64,000 nucleotides of DNA from an uncultured Chloroflexales bacterium (GTDB lineage Bacteria > Chloroflexota > Chloroflexia > Chloroflexales > Chloroflexaceae), in contig CALGUG010000057.1 of NCBI GenBank assembly GCA_937902315.1, positions 124,001 through 188,000 on the forward strand, written 5' to 3'. Made by a program: the position numbers and the translations under genes. The notes under the pieces were generated by a model. It was not told the DNA's origin, ran no database searches, and saw nothing but the letters and a program-made list of their open reading frames with translations. Shown piece by piece: positions 17,720 to 26,475 of this stretch; position 1 is the first letter of the stretch; each line of letters begins with the position of its first letter.

Positions 17720-17750
17720 CGAGGAGGCCTGTTGACAACAGACCTCCTCG
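17720..17750. terminator. Hairpin downstream of the SDR gene
   Basis: CGAGGAGG-C-CTGTTG, loop A, CAACAG-A-CCTCCTCG: a 14-bp stem with one internal mismatch. It is followed by a short T-rich stretch. Confidence 0.65.
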
Positions 17751-17814
17751 TGCGACTTTATGAGGCTTTCTCACGTATATACTTGCAAATAGGTTGTACA
17801 AAATGTGAGAGAGC

Positions 17815-18357
17815 ATGGCTAATCTACAGAGTTCTTATCAGCTTCGCGAACAATTGCGAGAGCTTCAGCACTTGGCTCAATCGCGAACAGAGCAGTCCGC
17901 CTACGAGCAACAGCTCTATCAGACGGTAGGTGCGATGGCGCTGCAGATCGATCGGCTGTCTAGAGAGCTTCAGCTGCTAGAGCGCAGATATTACGATCTT
18001 GTGCAGAAAAAGGGCACGATCTCTGGCCAAGTAGAGCCTCGCTTGTATCGTCCCAGAAGTATGGACTACTGGCACGAGCAAGCCAAGTCCTACGAAGAGC
18101 CTTCTCCCCAAGAGCTGGAACAGCACCTGCAGAGCGAGCGCGTGTCGGCCGATCGAGTCGTTTTAAACGATGCGGATCGGGAGCGGGCGCAGCGCTATCA
18201 GGCCGTAAGCGCTGAGGAACGAGCGCGCGCCGAACACTATCGAGATCAGCAGACCTCGCAGCCCCAAGCGAGCGCAGCGGATACGCGCTATTGGGCTTTG
18301 ATGCTGTTGATAGTTGCGGTGCTCTGCTACTTCGCCATAACGATTATCTTGCGCTAG
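17815..18357 (+). CDS. Tail-anchored coiled-coil protein of unknown function
   Basis: A 180-residue protein, almost entirely charged and helical (coiled coil about residues 5-65 and 100-150), ending in one membrane helix YWALMLLIVAVLCYFAITII with only LR after it. This is a C-terminal tail anchor with the bulk in the cytoplasm. The start follows GAGAGAG. Its stop is separated from the stop of the convergent glycosidase gene by a single base, so no separate terminator fits between them. I do not recognise a family. Confidence 0.7.
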   Translation: MANLQSSYQLREQLRELQHLAQSRTEQSAYEQQLYQTVGAMALQIDRLSRELQLLERRYYDLVQKKGTISGQVEPRLYRPRSMDYWHEQAKSYEEPSPQELEQHLQSERVSADRVVLNDADRERAQRYQAVSAEERARAEHYRDQQTSQPQASAADTRYWALMLLIVAVLCYFAITIILR

Positions 18358-18358
18358 G

Positions 18359-20563
18359 CTACCAGACGATCTCGATCACTGCCAAGGTCGCCTCGCCCTC
18401 AAAGGCCACCGAGCGCGAGCCTGTGCTTTTATCGATCTCGAACTCGACCGCTTCGCCGTTGACGGTGACACTGCTGGGCGGCTGTTTGCCCGGCATCAGA
18501 ACGCGGAATTCCCACTCTGAGCCCGAGCCGGTGTAGAAGATCGTAATGCCATTCTCGCTGCGCTGCCAGTGATAGGCCACGTAGCCGTCGGAGGCGGCGT
18601 AGCGCGTGATCAAACGCAGATCGCTGATCTTGTCAACGGCCGTCCAGCGTGGCGAGATCTGAACCTCTTCAAAGCGTGACTCTTTGTCTTCGATTCCGCC
18701 CGCGCCTTCGATCAGCGCTTCCAGCATAGCGCTCGCGCCCCAACCGTCGTGAGCGAGCGTATCTGGCCCCGACACGCCTGGATTGCCGAGCGGGTAGTAC
18801 CAGAGGTAGGTCGTCTCGGTCGGGCTGATCAGGTTGGTGTAGCGCGTCAGAATATCGAAGCCGTAGCTCTCCATACCGTAGCTAAAAGCTCCCCGCGCCA
18901 ACTCTCCGCCTACCAAGGGCAAAATACCGCCGTTGACGTATTCGCCCGGATTCTCGCCTTTGCGACCAGCTAGGCCGAAATGACCGCTCGGGAAGGGCGG
19001 ATCGATGCTGTACCATTCGGCAAAGTGTTCGCCGCGATTGAGGTAACGCTGGTAGTACTCGTCGATGATCGAGCGGGCTTGGTGCGACTCAAGCGTGTAG
19101 GTGCGGTTGAGCGCGAGCGCATTCGAGAGGCTGAGCTGAGCGGCAGTATCGACGCCCGGGATCTCGAAGGGCTCGTAGGGCACCTGATGGGTGAAGAAAC
19201 GACCGTTCCAACTTAGATCGTTCAGGTTTTTCATAATCTCGCGGCTCTTGGCGCGCCAGGCTCGGGCCGCGTTGGTGCCATCGCCAACCCGCTCTTCCAC
19301 ATCTGCGAGCAGATAGAGCGCATAGGCCAAGCCGGTATTGTCTCCGTGGAAGATGCTCCAGCGCGTGTTTTCGTCGATCCAGTGGCGTGGCGCGGGCTGG
19401 CCATCGTCGGGGCTGGTAGTGGTCGGGCCGTATTCAAAATCCCAGGTATCAATGGTGTAGGGGCGCTTCACAAGCCCTTTTTCCGCATCCCAACGCTCGG
19501 GATCGCTCATGGTGTAGTTGATGGCGGCTCGCATAGCTGGCAGGTTTTCGAGCAGCCATGCATCGTCGCCCGTCGCCTTCCAGGCCTCATAGACCGCTTG
19601 CACAAACAGATACTCGACATCGGCTTCGACCGTCATGCGTTGGGCGGGCAGATGAAGCTGCGGCCGGTCGAGATAGTCGGGGAAGCTGCCGTCGGGCTGT
19701 TGGCTGCGCCGAAAGGCGTCGATCAGGCTGCGGATATCGCTATCGAAGTAGCGGGCCATGCGCGCTTGATAGGCGTGATCGCGCAACCAGAGCAGATTGC
19801 TATCGGGCGAGCGATAGCCGTGAACCGTCTCGCCATCGAGCTCGTAGCTCAAGCTGCTGCGCGCCACAAAGTCGCGGGTCAGCTCATAGAGGCGGTTGAA
19901 GTGTTCGTAATCGCTTACAAACTGGGTTTGAGCATCGAGTGTATAGATCTGTGGAGCAAAAGCAGCGATTTGCCCATCGATCAAGACGAGGGCTTGCTGC
20001 TGGCCCAGACTGCCGCCTGCTAAAACGTCGATTGTTGTGGATGCAGCGCGTATTTCGCTCGTCCAGCTTCCCAAAGCGCGTCCATCGGCATCGAACAGAT
20101 GCAGCTCGATCGGCCCTTTGAACGATCCAACACTGACCGTGAGCGGTACCGTTTCGAGCGGCTGAGTCGTCGTAATAGATGTGGTGATGTTGGCTTGGTG
20201 CTGAGAAGCGGGTAAGCTCACGATCTGGCTCGGCAGTACGTTCTGCCAATCTTCAGCGAGACGGCTGATGCTGATCTTGCCCCAGCGATCGCTGATCAGG
20301 AGCGCTTGGTCGAAGTATTGAGCGCGCTCGCCATTGCGCCAGAGGATATCGCTGCGCGGTAGGCCGAGCGAGCTGGCACCATTATTGGCTTCCCAATAGC
20401 TTCGGAAGGGCCCGCTCAGGCTGAAAGGCGTGCCTTCCAAGTGCAAGGCTTCGGCGTTGAGGCGCGAATAGATTGTGCATGCGCCGATGCTACTTGCGAC
20501 GATGATGGCGACAAGAACGAGTGAGATCGCGAGTCGCAGACGATTGAAAGAAGTGAGTCCCAT
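18359..20563 (-). CDS. Secreted or lipid-anchored six-hairpin glycoside hydrolase-like protein
   Basis: A 734-residue protein with an N-terminal signal sequence ending near SSIGACTIY, a possible lipobox. A small N-terminal domain mentions GLPRSDILWRNGERAQYFDQ, a pattern of LGFP-like or surface repeats. The central part (about 230-640) has the helical hairpin pattern of (alpha/alpha)6 glycosidases: LLWLRDHAYQARMARYFD, QQPDGSFPDYLD, YTIDTWDFEYG and WSIFHGDNTGLAYALYLLAD. The C-terminus is beta rich (SVTVNGEAVEFEID). This fits clan GH-L relatives of amylo-alpha-glucosidase or GH63/GH78-type enzymes that act on extracellular glycans. The exact family and catalytic acids are not certain. Confidence 0.68.
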   Translation of the reverse strand: MGLTSFNRLRLAISLVLVAIIVASSIGACTIYSRLNAEALHLEGTPFSLSGPFRSYWEANNGASSLGLPRSDILWRNGERAQYFDQALLISDRWGKISISRLAEDWQNVLPSQIVSLPASQHQANITTSITTTQPLETVPLTVSVGSFKGPIELHLFDADGRALGSWTSEIRAASTTIDVLAGGSLGQQQALVLIDGQIAAFAPQIYTLDAQTQFVSDYEHFNRLYELTRDFVARSSLSYELDGETVHGYRSPDSNLLWLRDHAYQARMARYFDSDIRSLIDAFRRSQQPDGSFPDYLDRPQLHLPAQRMTVEADVEYLFVQAVYEAWKATGDDAWLLENLPAMRAAINYTMSDPERWDAEKGLVKRPYTIDTWDFEYGPTTTSPDDGQPAPRHWIDENTRWSIFHGDNTGLAYALYLLADVEERVGDGTNAARAWRAKSREIMKNLNDLSWNGRFFTHQVPYEPFEIPGVDTAAQLSLSNALALNRTYTLESHQARSIIDEYYQRYLNRGEHFAEWYSIDPPFPSGHFGLAGRKGENPGEYVNGGILPLVGGELARGAFSYGMESYGFDILTRYTNLISPTETTYLWYYPLGNPGVSGPDTLAHDGWGASAMLEALIEGAGGIEDKESRFEEVQISPRWTAVDKISDLRLITRYAASDGYVAYHWQRSENGITIFYTGSGSEWEFRVLMPGKQPPSSVTVNGEAVEFEIDKSTGSRSVAFEGEATLAVIEIVW

Positions 20564-20707
20564 ACAATCTTATTTTACCAGGCAGATCGAGCTGTCTCTG
20601 CATAAAGGTGGATAAACGATTTGTGTATTGTACCTGTTTCTGTCCAGAGCGTATGAAGCCTTCGTGTATACTAGCCAGGATAGATATCTGTCTTTTTTGG
20701 GTTTGGT

Positions 20708-20736
20708 TTGCTGATACGACGGGCAACGAGTACAAT
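20708..20736 (+). promoter_or_regulatory. Sigma-70-like promoter
   Basis: TTGCTG (20708-20713), 17-base spacer, TACAAT (20731-20736). It lies about 50 bases upstream of the gene at 20788, in the divergent region shared with the glycosidase gene. Confidence 0.5.
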
Positions 20737-20787
20737 AGGATATAGATAGAGGGCGATTCTGTAGCCCACTAATGGATGAGAAAAGAC

Positions 20788-21417
20788 ATGTTAACTTATG
20801 ACGATTTAGCTGGCGGCTTAGAAGATGCATGGCTTGCCGCCCAACTTCATGAACACTCACTTATTGAATCTGTGGTTCCCGATATTCACGATCGCACCTT
20901 TCGTGCGGAGCTCTTTCCGGAACATCCCGAACCACTGACTGATATGACCATGCCTCCCTGGGTCGAGGTCGCCTTTACCTGGACGGCGGCCCATCAACTG
21001 CGCTCCGAGGGGCGTACTGGCATCGGCAACGAGCCGCTTGAGTTGACTTGGGTCTACAACGTGCCTGTGCACGGCATGACCGACCGCAACGACAACGAGT
21101 TTGTGCGCATGTTCCAACGGGCGGTTCAGAAGGCCTACACGCGCGTTATGGGCGAAAACGGTCTCGACATGCCGGAAGTCGCCGTCGAAGTGCGTCGAAT
21201 GTATCTTACTGCCGATCGCCACGCTATTCCGGCCTTTATTCAGCTTGTCAGCTCGAACGTGACCGATCTTTCCGAATTGTGGCACGGCTTCGATACCACT
21301 GCCCTGCGCGAGACCCTCAATGCCGAAATGCAGTTCGCAGCGGCGGTGATCAACGCGCTGGCCGAGGTCTTCGCTCCCGGCGGGCGTGGCGGCTATCGCA
21401 CCGTCGATACGGCCTAA
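20788..21417 (+). CDS. Conserved-looking protein of unknown function
   Basis: About 209 residues, soluble, rather acidic, starting MLTYDDLAGGLEDAWLAAQL. An ATG four codons upstream is an alternative start. A notable segment is TMPPWVEVAFTWTAAHQLRS, followed by PLELTWVYNVPVHGMTDRND. The C-terminal half is helical. Third-position GC is high and regular, so it is surely coding. I do not recognise a domain. It has its own promoter and terminator, so it is a single-gene unit. Confidence 0.75.
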   Translation: MLTYDDLAGGLEDAWLAAQLHEHSLIESVVPDIHDRTFRAELFPEHPEPLTDMTMPPWVEVAFTWTAAHQLRSEGRTGIGNEPLELTWVYNVPVHGMTDRNDNEFVRMFQRAVQKAYTRVMGENGLDMPEVAVEVRRMYLTADRHAIPAFIQLVSSNVTDLSELWHGFDTTALRETLNAEMQFAAAVINALAEVFAPGGRGGYRTVDTA

Positions 21418-21444
21418 ACGACTGTCAGCTTCTCAATACACAAT

Positions 21445-21480
21445 GAGCATCGGGCTAAGGCTCGGTGCTCTTCTCTTTTA
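21445..21480 (+). terminator. Rho-independent terminator
   Basis: GAGCATCGGGC pairs imperfectly with GCTCGGTGCTC around a TAAG loop, followed by TTCTCTTTTA. It ends the unknown gene. Confidence 0.7.
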
Positions 21481-21544
21481 GCATAGCTTGTTAGCCTATC
21501 TTTTGAGAATTAAAGTCGGCTGAAAACAGTCTGATACACCGTCA

Positions 21545-21700
21545 AGCGCATCCTTGTAGCGCTCTAGCGGCTGCTTCCCTTCCCCAAGCAGGCTTCTAGC
21601 GCGTCCGCCTACGGCTACCAACCTCCCGCCCGCCACCGCAGGCTGCTAGCTGTGTGCTTCGAAGCAGCCCCCACTACCCAAACAGTTACCAGCTTGACTA
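21545..21700 (-). repeat. Type A interspersed repeat, copy 5 (reverse)
   Basis: The core CGCGTCCGCCTACGGCTAC is at 21600-21618, preceded by GCTTCCCTTCCCCAAGCAGG and followed by CCAACCTCCCGCCCGCCAC. The termini are eroded. Confidence 0.78.
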
Positions 21701-21705
21701 GTTCG

Positions 21706-22473
21706 TTACAACGCACGTTCTAGCAAGGCTTGGCAGGCTAACCAGGCTAAACCCAGCCAGAGCGCGCCGCGCACCAGCTTGATCGTGATCAGCCAGAAGC
21801 CGGGCGATCGCAGCCAGCGCTCGCCAGCATAGACCGCTAGCCCAAGCCCGATCGGCACAAGTGGCATCAGCCACACATAGTCGTGCAACAGGGCCAACAG
21901 CGGCAGGCTGATCAAAGCGAGATGGGCCAGAATCCGTAGCTGTTCGGCCAAGCTAAGCGAACGTTCGTCTTGAAACGGCCCTAGCTTGCAGAGCGGAAAG
22001 AGCGCCAGCAGCCAGCCCAGCACCGCCAGCCAACGCAGACCAAGCTTGTCCCACTTCCAAACGATCGGGCTGGCCGTTTGCGCCCCCAACAGAAACGAAT
22101 TGTTCAGATCGGCCAAAAGCAACAGACTGGGAATCAAAAGGCTATAGCCTTGAAGTATTTGCCCGAGCGAGCGTTCGTTTAACGAGGTTTGGCTTGCAAG
22201 CGCCCGAAAGAGCGGCCATTCTGCCAGACAGAGCGCCACAAACAGATCGAGCGATTGGCCCAGCTCGACCGCACCGCGCAGCGGCAGCAGGCTGATCAGC
22301 AGCAAAGGTGGGACGCAGTGCAGCCAAGCGCTTTGACTTGTGTTCCGCAACAGTGCCTGTTGTTTGTGCAGTGCCAACCAGAGCCAGAGCACAACCAGTG
22401 CGCAGACCCCACCTGGGTAGAGCAACAGACGCGGCCATGCCTGGCCCAGCATGGCTAACAGGTCATTGATCAT
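21706..22473 (-). CDS. Multi-spanning membrane protein, distantly NuoH/HyfC-like
   Basis: A 255-residue protein with about eight hydrophobic helices. The stretch RLLLYPGGVCALVVLWLW near the N-terminus and a helix pair with acidic loops (CLAEWPLFRAL) recall the NuoH/HyfC/EchB membrane subunit of complex I and group 4 hydrogenases, where the first loop often reads PGGL. The start overlaps the end of the upstream membrane gene by 11 bases, indicating a two-gene unit. No quinone or hydrogenase catalytic subunit is nearby, so an energy-converting role is speculative. It might be a relic or a different transporter. Confidence 0.5.
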   Translation of the reverse strand: MINDLLAMLGQAWPRLLLYPGGVCALVVLWLWLALHKQQALLRNTSQSAWLHCVPPLLLISLLPLRGAVELGQSLDLFVALCLAEWPLFRALASQTSLNERSLGQILQGYSLLIPSLLLLADLNNSFLLGAQTASPIVWKWDKLGLRWLAVLGWLLALFPLCKLGPFQDERSLSLAEQLRILAHLALISLPLLALLHDYVWLMPLVPIGLGLAVYAGERWLRSPGFWLITIKLVRGALWLGLAWLACQALLERAL

Positions 22474-23839
22474 CGTTGTGTCGCTCGAACAGACGCGCCG
22501 TTAGCCAAGCGAGGGCGCATAAGACTAGCATTAAAGCTGCCAACAGCAGTGAGGGCAGCGCCGCGATCGGTTGGCGGCCCGAATTAACTGCGCTGATCCC
22601 GAGCCAAGGCCAGATCGTGAGGTCGCCATAGGGCGTCAAGCCACCTTGCAGTTGGCGGGCCACCGGCAAAATGATCTGATCGAGCAGGCCCGGCATCCAC
22701 AGGCCCAATATCAGGCTAAGGCTAGCCAATAGCCCGCTGCCTTGCCAAAAGCTGCGCCACGAAATATCGAACAGTTCGTCCGTTCGTTTGGGTGCCAGCC
22801 GCAAGATTGCGATCGCACTGCTCAGGCCCAGCAGCCAGAAGGCGCCCGCTGCCAATAAAACGCCCGCTCCTAGGGCTGCGCTCATAGCCAACCAGACCGC
22901 CACAAAGGGCAGTGTGATCGGCACAGCTCCCGAAATCAGCCAGAGCTGAATCGGCTCGTTGCGGTGTTGCTCAAGTACGATCAGGGCGCTCTGCAGCCAG
23001 ACAATGCAGATCAGCGCGACTAAGGCGGCGCTCACTCCCGTAGCCGAACCTAGGCCTGCCGTAGCGATTGCCAGACCGATCCACCCATACACAAGGCCCG
23101 TCTCAGCTAGCGTCGTTCGCGCTTGGAAGCTTTGGGACACGCTCCAGAGGCACAAAGCGCAGCCCGCCAAGAGCGTCGCCAAGCTCCAGCCGTTGTTCCA
23201 CGGACCGAAGCTATACAGCCGCAACAGTGGGTAGAGCCACGCCAGCCCAAACAAGCTGTTAGGCCAATCAAGTGCCTCAGAGTGCTGTTCGGCTTGCACC
23301 GATCTGAGGCGCAGCCAGTCGGGCAGGCTGTGACGCAACAGACTATGGCCGCCCAACAGCGTCGCACCCAAAGTAAGGGCAAAGACCCAACTCGCTAGGG
23401 CTTCTCCGGCGCTGCGTGCTGTATAGTTCCATACGCCGTTGCTTGCGCCCATGCCTAACCAAGCGCAGCAGAGCAGTAGGCTAGGGGCTAGTTGGCCCGC
23501 TAGCGCAACGAATCGGCGGCTTTTCAGCAGATCGTAGTGCCAAAAGAGGGTGCTGATCAGAAAGGCGAGGCAGATCAGTACAAGTGAAGGACTTAGAAAA
23601 GCGAGCAGCAGCGTGCCGAATGCGGCGTATTTATGCCAAGCTAAGCGTGCTAAGCCTGTTAGGCACGCCAAGCTCAAAAGCATCACCATCAGGAAAATGG
23701 CGCTTAGGGCATCGATTCGTAACCAAAGCGCATCGCTTGCTTGCCACGGCTGAGAGCGCACATAGCTGGCGATAGCATAGCCTACAACGCCGCTCAGAGC
23801 AGCTATTCCAAGCCCAAAACGCTGTCGCAACAACTCCAC
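22463..23839 (-). CDS. Multi-spanning membrane protein, distantly antiporter (NuoN/HyfB)-like
   Basis: A 458-residue protein with about 12-14 hydrophobic segments, beginning GTG with GGAGCGG upstream. The phrase LWLRIDALSAIFLMVM near residues 38-53 matches the usual RxDALSAxFL opening of NADH-quinone oxidoreductase/Mrp antiporter-type subunits. The later conserved lysine and glutamate helices are not evident to me. It overlaps the NuoH-like gene, so both probably act in one membrane complex. Homology is suggested, not proven. Confidence 0.5.
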   Translation of the reverse strand: MELLRQRFGLGIAALSGVVGYAIASYVRSQPWQASDALWLRIDALSAIFLMVMLLSLACLTGLARLAWHKYAAFGTLLLAFLSPSLVLICLAFLISTLFWHYDLLKSRRFVALAGQLAPSLLLCCAWLGMGASNGVWNYTARSAGEALASWVFALTLGATLLGGHSLLRHSLPDWLRLRSVQAEQHSEALDWPNSLFGLAWLYPLLRLYSFGPWNNGWSLATLLAGCALCLWSVSQSFQARTTLAETGLVYGWIGLAIATAGLGSATGVSAALVALICIVWLQSALIVLEQHRNEPIQLWLISGAVPITLPFVAVWLAMSAALGAGVLLAAGAFWLLGLSSAIAILRLAPKRTDELFDISWRSFWQGSGLLASLSLILGLWMPGLLDQIILPVARQLQGGLTPYGDLTIWPWLGISAVNSGRQPIAALPSLLLAALMLVLCALAWLTARLFERHNDDQ

Positions 23840-24237
23840 AACCGCTCCGCGTTACGCTACATAGCTGACCAATTTGGCCAAAATCCCTAAAAGATCTTCA
23901 GTAGTATAGCATAATGTCGTTTTTGTGACGTTTATTGACACAGAAGCCTGATACGATGGCAACAAATGTGCTAATCTTTAGAGCTTTGTTGGCATCAACA
24001 GTTCGAGCTTCTGTCCAAAGCGTTACTAAACGATTCTGGTCGAGAGCGCTCGTGTTTGTACAAGTTGGTTACAGTTGGTTATATGTGAAACTGTAACATA
24101 TAACTATTGGAATTTGTAACAAAACGTGGTATCGTTTCGTATTTCTGCTAGATGGCATTTTCGCTTTAATGGAGTTGCGGCAGTGAACACAGCTACAGTT
24201 TGACCTGTAGTGAGGCAAATACACCGACGGAGCGCAT
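23840..24237. other. Divergent intergenic region
   Basis: About 400 AT-rich bases between the membrane gene pair and the gene at 24238. A TATACT on the minus strand near 23903 is a possible -10 box, and TTGACA occurs on the plus strand at 23935. No complete promoter, repeat or RNA gene can be supported. Confidence 0.4.
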
Positions 24238-24738
24238 ATGCGAACCAAGAGCTTGTTCATTCAACACCGGGTCTCTCTTGCCCTTGCCAAACAACATAAC
24301 CAACGTAGCAGCAAGCGTGCTGATGCGCAACTGAGAGCCTTGCGAAGAGCGCTGATCATCAATCCTCAGCATATCGTGCCGCTCTTGGAAGCGCTGAGCG
24401 CCGATCAGCATAAAACGAAACGTGCGATCGAGCTTATTCGTGCTATTGGCCTACCGGCAGGCCATGCGATCGCTACCCTCTTGCCCAGCACAATCGCCCG
24501 AATCGAAGCAGAACCTCCTCAGGATTCGTCGAGCTTACGCCGCGCCGACGCCTTGTTGTGCAATGCTATCGCCTTGGTCGAGCAGATCGTGCCAGAGCGC
24601 TTGGTCGATGTCTATCGAGCCATCGATCGCCAAGCTTCCGCCAACGGTCGCCTACCGTGGTGGACCTTCCGCCCGCGCCAGCGTTTACAAGAAGCCTTCC
24701 TGCGCAGCCAACGTCTGCTAAGCCTTCAATTGAACTGA
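24238..24738 (+). CDS. Helical protein of unknown function
   Basis: A 166-residue, basic, all-helical protein. A segment LRALRRALIINPQHIVPLLEALSADQHKTKR (in two parts around residues 32-62) resembles a HEAT-like helical pair. The remainder (LVEQIVPERLVDVYRAID) is also helical. No membrane segment or catalytic motif is visible. Codon usage is like its neighbours. It faces the site-2 protease gene convergently, with a shared hairpin between them. Confidence 0.62.
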   Translation: MRTKSLFIQHRVSLALAKQHNQRSSKRADAQLRALRRALIINPQHIVPLLEALSADQHKTKRAIELIRAIGLPAGHAIATLLPSTIARIEAEPPQDSSSLRRADALLCNAIALVEQIVPERLVDVYRAIDRQASANGRLPWWTFRPRQRLQEAFLRSQRLLSLQLN

Positions 24739-24749
24739 ACCCTCAGCGT

Positions 24750-24784
24750 GTTCTGTGCGATTCTGTTCGAGAGCCGCACAGAAC
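24750..24784. terminator. Convergent terminator hairpin
   Basis: GTTCTGTGCG and CGCACAGAAC form a 10-bp stem, flanked by further CAGCG/CGCTG complementarity. It lies between two converging genes. Confidence 0.65.
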
Positions 24785-24796
24785 AGAAGCGCTGTT

Positions 24797-25888
24797 TTAC
24801 TGCTGTTGTGCAGCCAAAACCGCGTTGATCTGCTCACGGCTGACAAAGCCTTGTAACAAACGGTTGCGACTGACCGCCACCACCTGAGCCGCCTCTTCAA
24901 ACATGCGTTGGTGCACAGCGTCAAGCTCTTCGTCGGCATCGACCCAGATGATTCGTTCTTGCATAATATCGGTCACCGGGCGTTCCATAGAGCTGTTCGT
25001 TAGCGAACGCACTACATCCTCACGGCTGACGATCCCTATCAATTGCGAATTGTAAAAGACCCCCAAGGCTGGCTGTTTGCTGCTGAGCATATAGTTCGCT
25101 GCAGTGCCGATGCGGTCGCTTATGTTCAGGCTGGGCGGATGATCGCCAATGAGTTCGCCTACCCGCTGAGCCTGCAACGCGAGCTTGTTCTCGACCATTT
25201 GAACGTATCTGCGCTCTTGGCGCGCCCCCGAGAAGATAAAGACTGCCACCAAAATCAGTAAGAGATTCCCCGTTAGCAAGCCGATACCCGCTATGAGCAT
25301 GGCTAAGGCTTGACCGACATAGACCGCGATCTTGGTTGCGAGAGGAAAGCTCATAAAGAAGGCCAAAAAGGCTCGGAAGATCCGACCACCGTCGAGCGGG
25401 AATGCGGGCAGCAGGTTGAAGATAACCAGCGAGATATTGGCCTGAATCAGCCACGAGACCATGCTGGTGAGCCCAAGCTCGCCGTTGATCGGGAACAGAT
25501 TGCGCCCGTCGAGCATCTGCATGCTCGAACCGCTCACCAACCATAACACGATGGCGATCAACACATTCACAAGCGGCCCGCAAGCGGCAATAATCAGCTC
25601 TTGAAACGGTTTTTCAGGAGAATCTTCGATAAGGGCGACGCCGCCCAAGGGCAATAAAACGATCTGACGCACAGGGATTTTGAAGCGTAAGGCTGCGAAG
25701 GCATGGCCTAGCTCGTGCAAGGTGACGCACACAAACAAGAGCAGAATCAAGATCGCGCCGAACACCGCCCCGCTTGGCCCGTATTGGCGACCCCATTGAA
25801 ATGCCCCTAACAGCACAATAAAAATAAACGTGAAATGGACATCAATCGCGATCCCCGCAACACGTGCGATCCGAAACGACCATCCCAT
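24797..25888 (-). CDS. Site-2 protease-type membrane metalloprotease with CBS domains
   Basis: About 363 residues from MGWSFRIARVAGIAIDVHFT; the frame is open further upstream, but GAAAGGA sits nine bases before this ATG. The catalytic zinc motif is HELGH in VCVTLHELGHAFAAL, and the third ligand lies in FPLDGGRIFRA. There are about six membrane helices, with a C-terminal pair of CBS domains (about 235-360, including FYNSQLIGIVSREDVVRSL and RLLQGFVSREQINAVL). The architecture matches the SpoIVFB/Rv0359-like subgroup of intramembrane proteases, which cut membrane-spanning regulators. CBS domains suggest adenine-nucleotide sensing. The substrate is unknown. Confidence 0.9.
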   Translation of the reverse strand: MGWSFRIARVAGIAIDVHFTFIFIVLLGAFQWGRQYGPSGAVFGAILILLLFVCVTLHELGHAFAALRFKIPVRQIVLLPLGGVALIEDSPEKPFQELIIAACGPLVNVLIAIVLWLVSGSSMQMLDGRNLFPINGELGLTSMVSWLIQANISLVIFNLLPAFPLDGGRIFRAFLAFFMSFPLATKIAVYVGQALAMLIAGIGLLTGNLLLILVAVFIFSGARQERRYVQMVENKLALQAQRVGELIGDHPPSLNISDRIGTAANYMLSSKQPALGVFYNSQLIGIVSREDVVRSLTNSSMERPVTDIMQERIIWVDADEELDAVHQRMFEEAAQVVAVSRNRLLQGFVSREQINAVLAAQQQ

Positions 25889-25993
25889 GCTTTTTCCTTT
25901 CTGCCGCTTGTGGCGGTATTTGTAGATTGCAGTTCTTTTACTAGGCGCCAATCTGTCGTGTGATGTGGAATGCCGAGACCAGTTGCTCACTTT

Positions 25994-26350
25994 ATACCAA
26001 ATCCGATAACCTTATTTCTTTTTGGTCTTCGGCAAGCTAAAACTTGACTAATGCTTTCTCCGATTTTTCGTTTTCATGCATTGCAAAAGTCTAAGTCTTT
26101 AAGTGATAGCGAATCCGCTAGCTTTCTTCAGATTGCTGCGGCGAGGTTTGCCCCAAAAAAGAAGCTCCTTGGCGCGTCCGCCTACGGCTACCAACATCCC
26201 GCCCAACAAACGAGGCTTGTAGCTGTGTGTCGAAAGACCACCCCAAAGCCGACATTCAAACCGATTTCGTATAGTTTGGTACGATATTTGTTGGCCTTCG
26301 GTAGGGTGGAATGTGCTCTTTCCCTCGTTTTTTGTTTTCCGGCCTTACGA
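25994..26350. repeat. Composite type B - type A (reverse) - type B repeat block, copy 6
   Basis: A type B unit starts TACCAAATCCGATAAC with TTGGTCTTCGGCAAG and ends near 26110. A reversed type A unit (about 26105-26274, core at 26173-26191) follows and ends ACCGATTTCGTATAG. A second type B fragment (TTGGCCTTCGGTAGGGTGGA) begins at about 26290. The 114-residue ORF across this block is not a gene. Confidence 0.78.
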
Positions 26351-26395
26351 GAGTATACGTCTATAAACAAACACGGTGTAGGATCTGCCGTATAG

Positions 26396-26435
26396 ACACG
26401 TGGGGCATAACAGACAACTGTTATGCCCCACGTGT
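26396..26435 (-). terminator. Strong terminator of sucD
   Basis: An 18-bp perfect stem (ACACGTGGGGCATAACAG and its complement) around an ACAA loop, located about 40 bases past the sucD stop. Confidence 0.8.
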
Positions 26436-26475
26436 AGGTTGGCTTCAAAAACAGAACCAAAGAACGGTCTGTTAA

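Noticed and set aside
26051..26460. ORFs of 114 and 90 codons on opposite strands
   Set aside because: They consist of type A/B repeat sequence and the sucD terminator.
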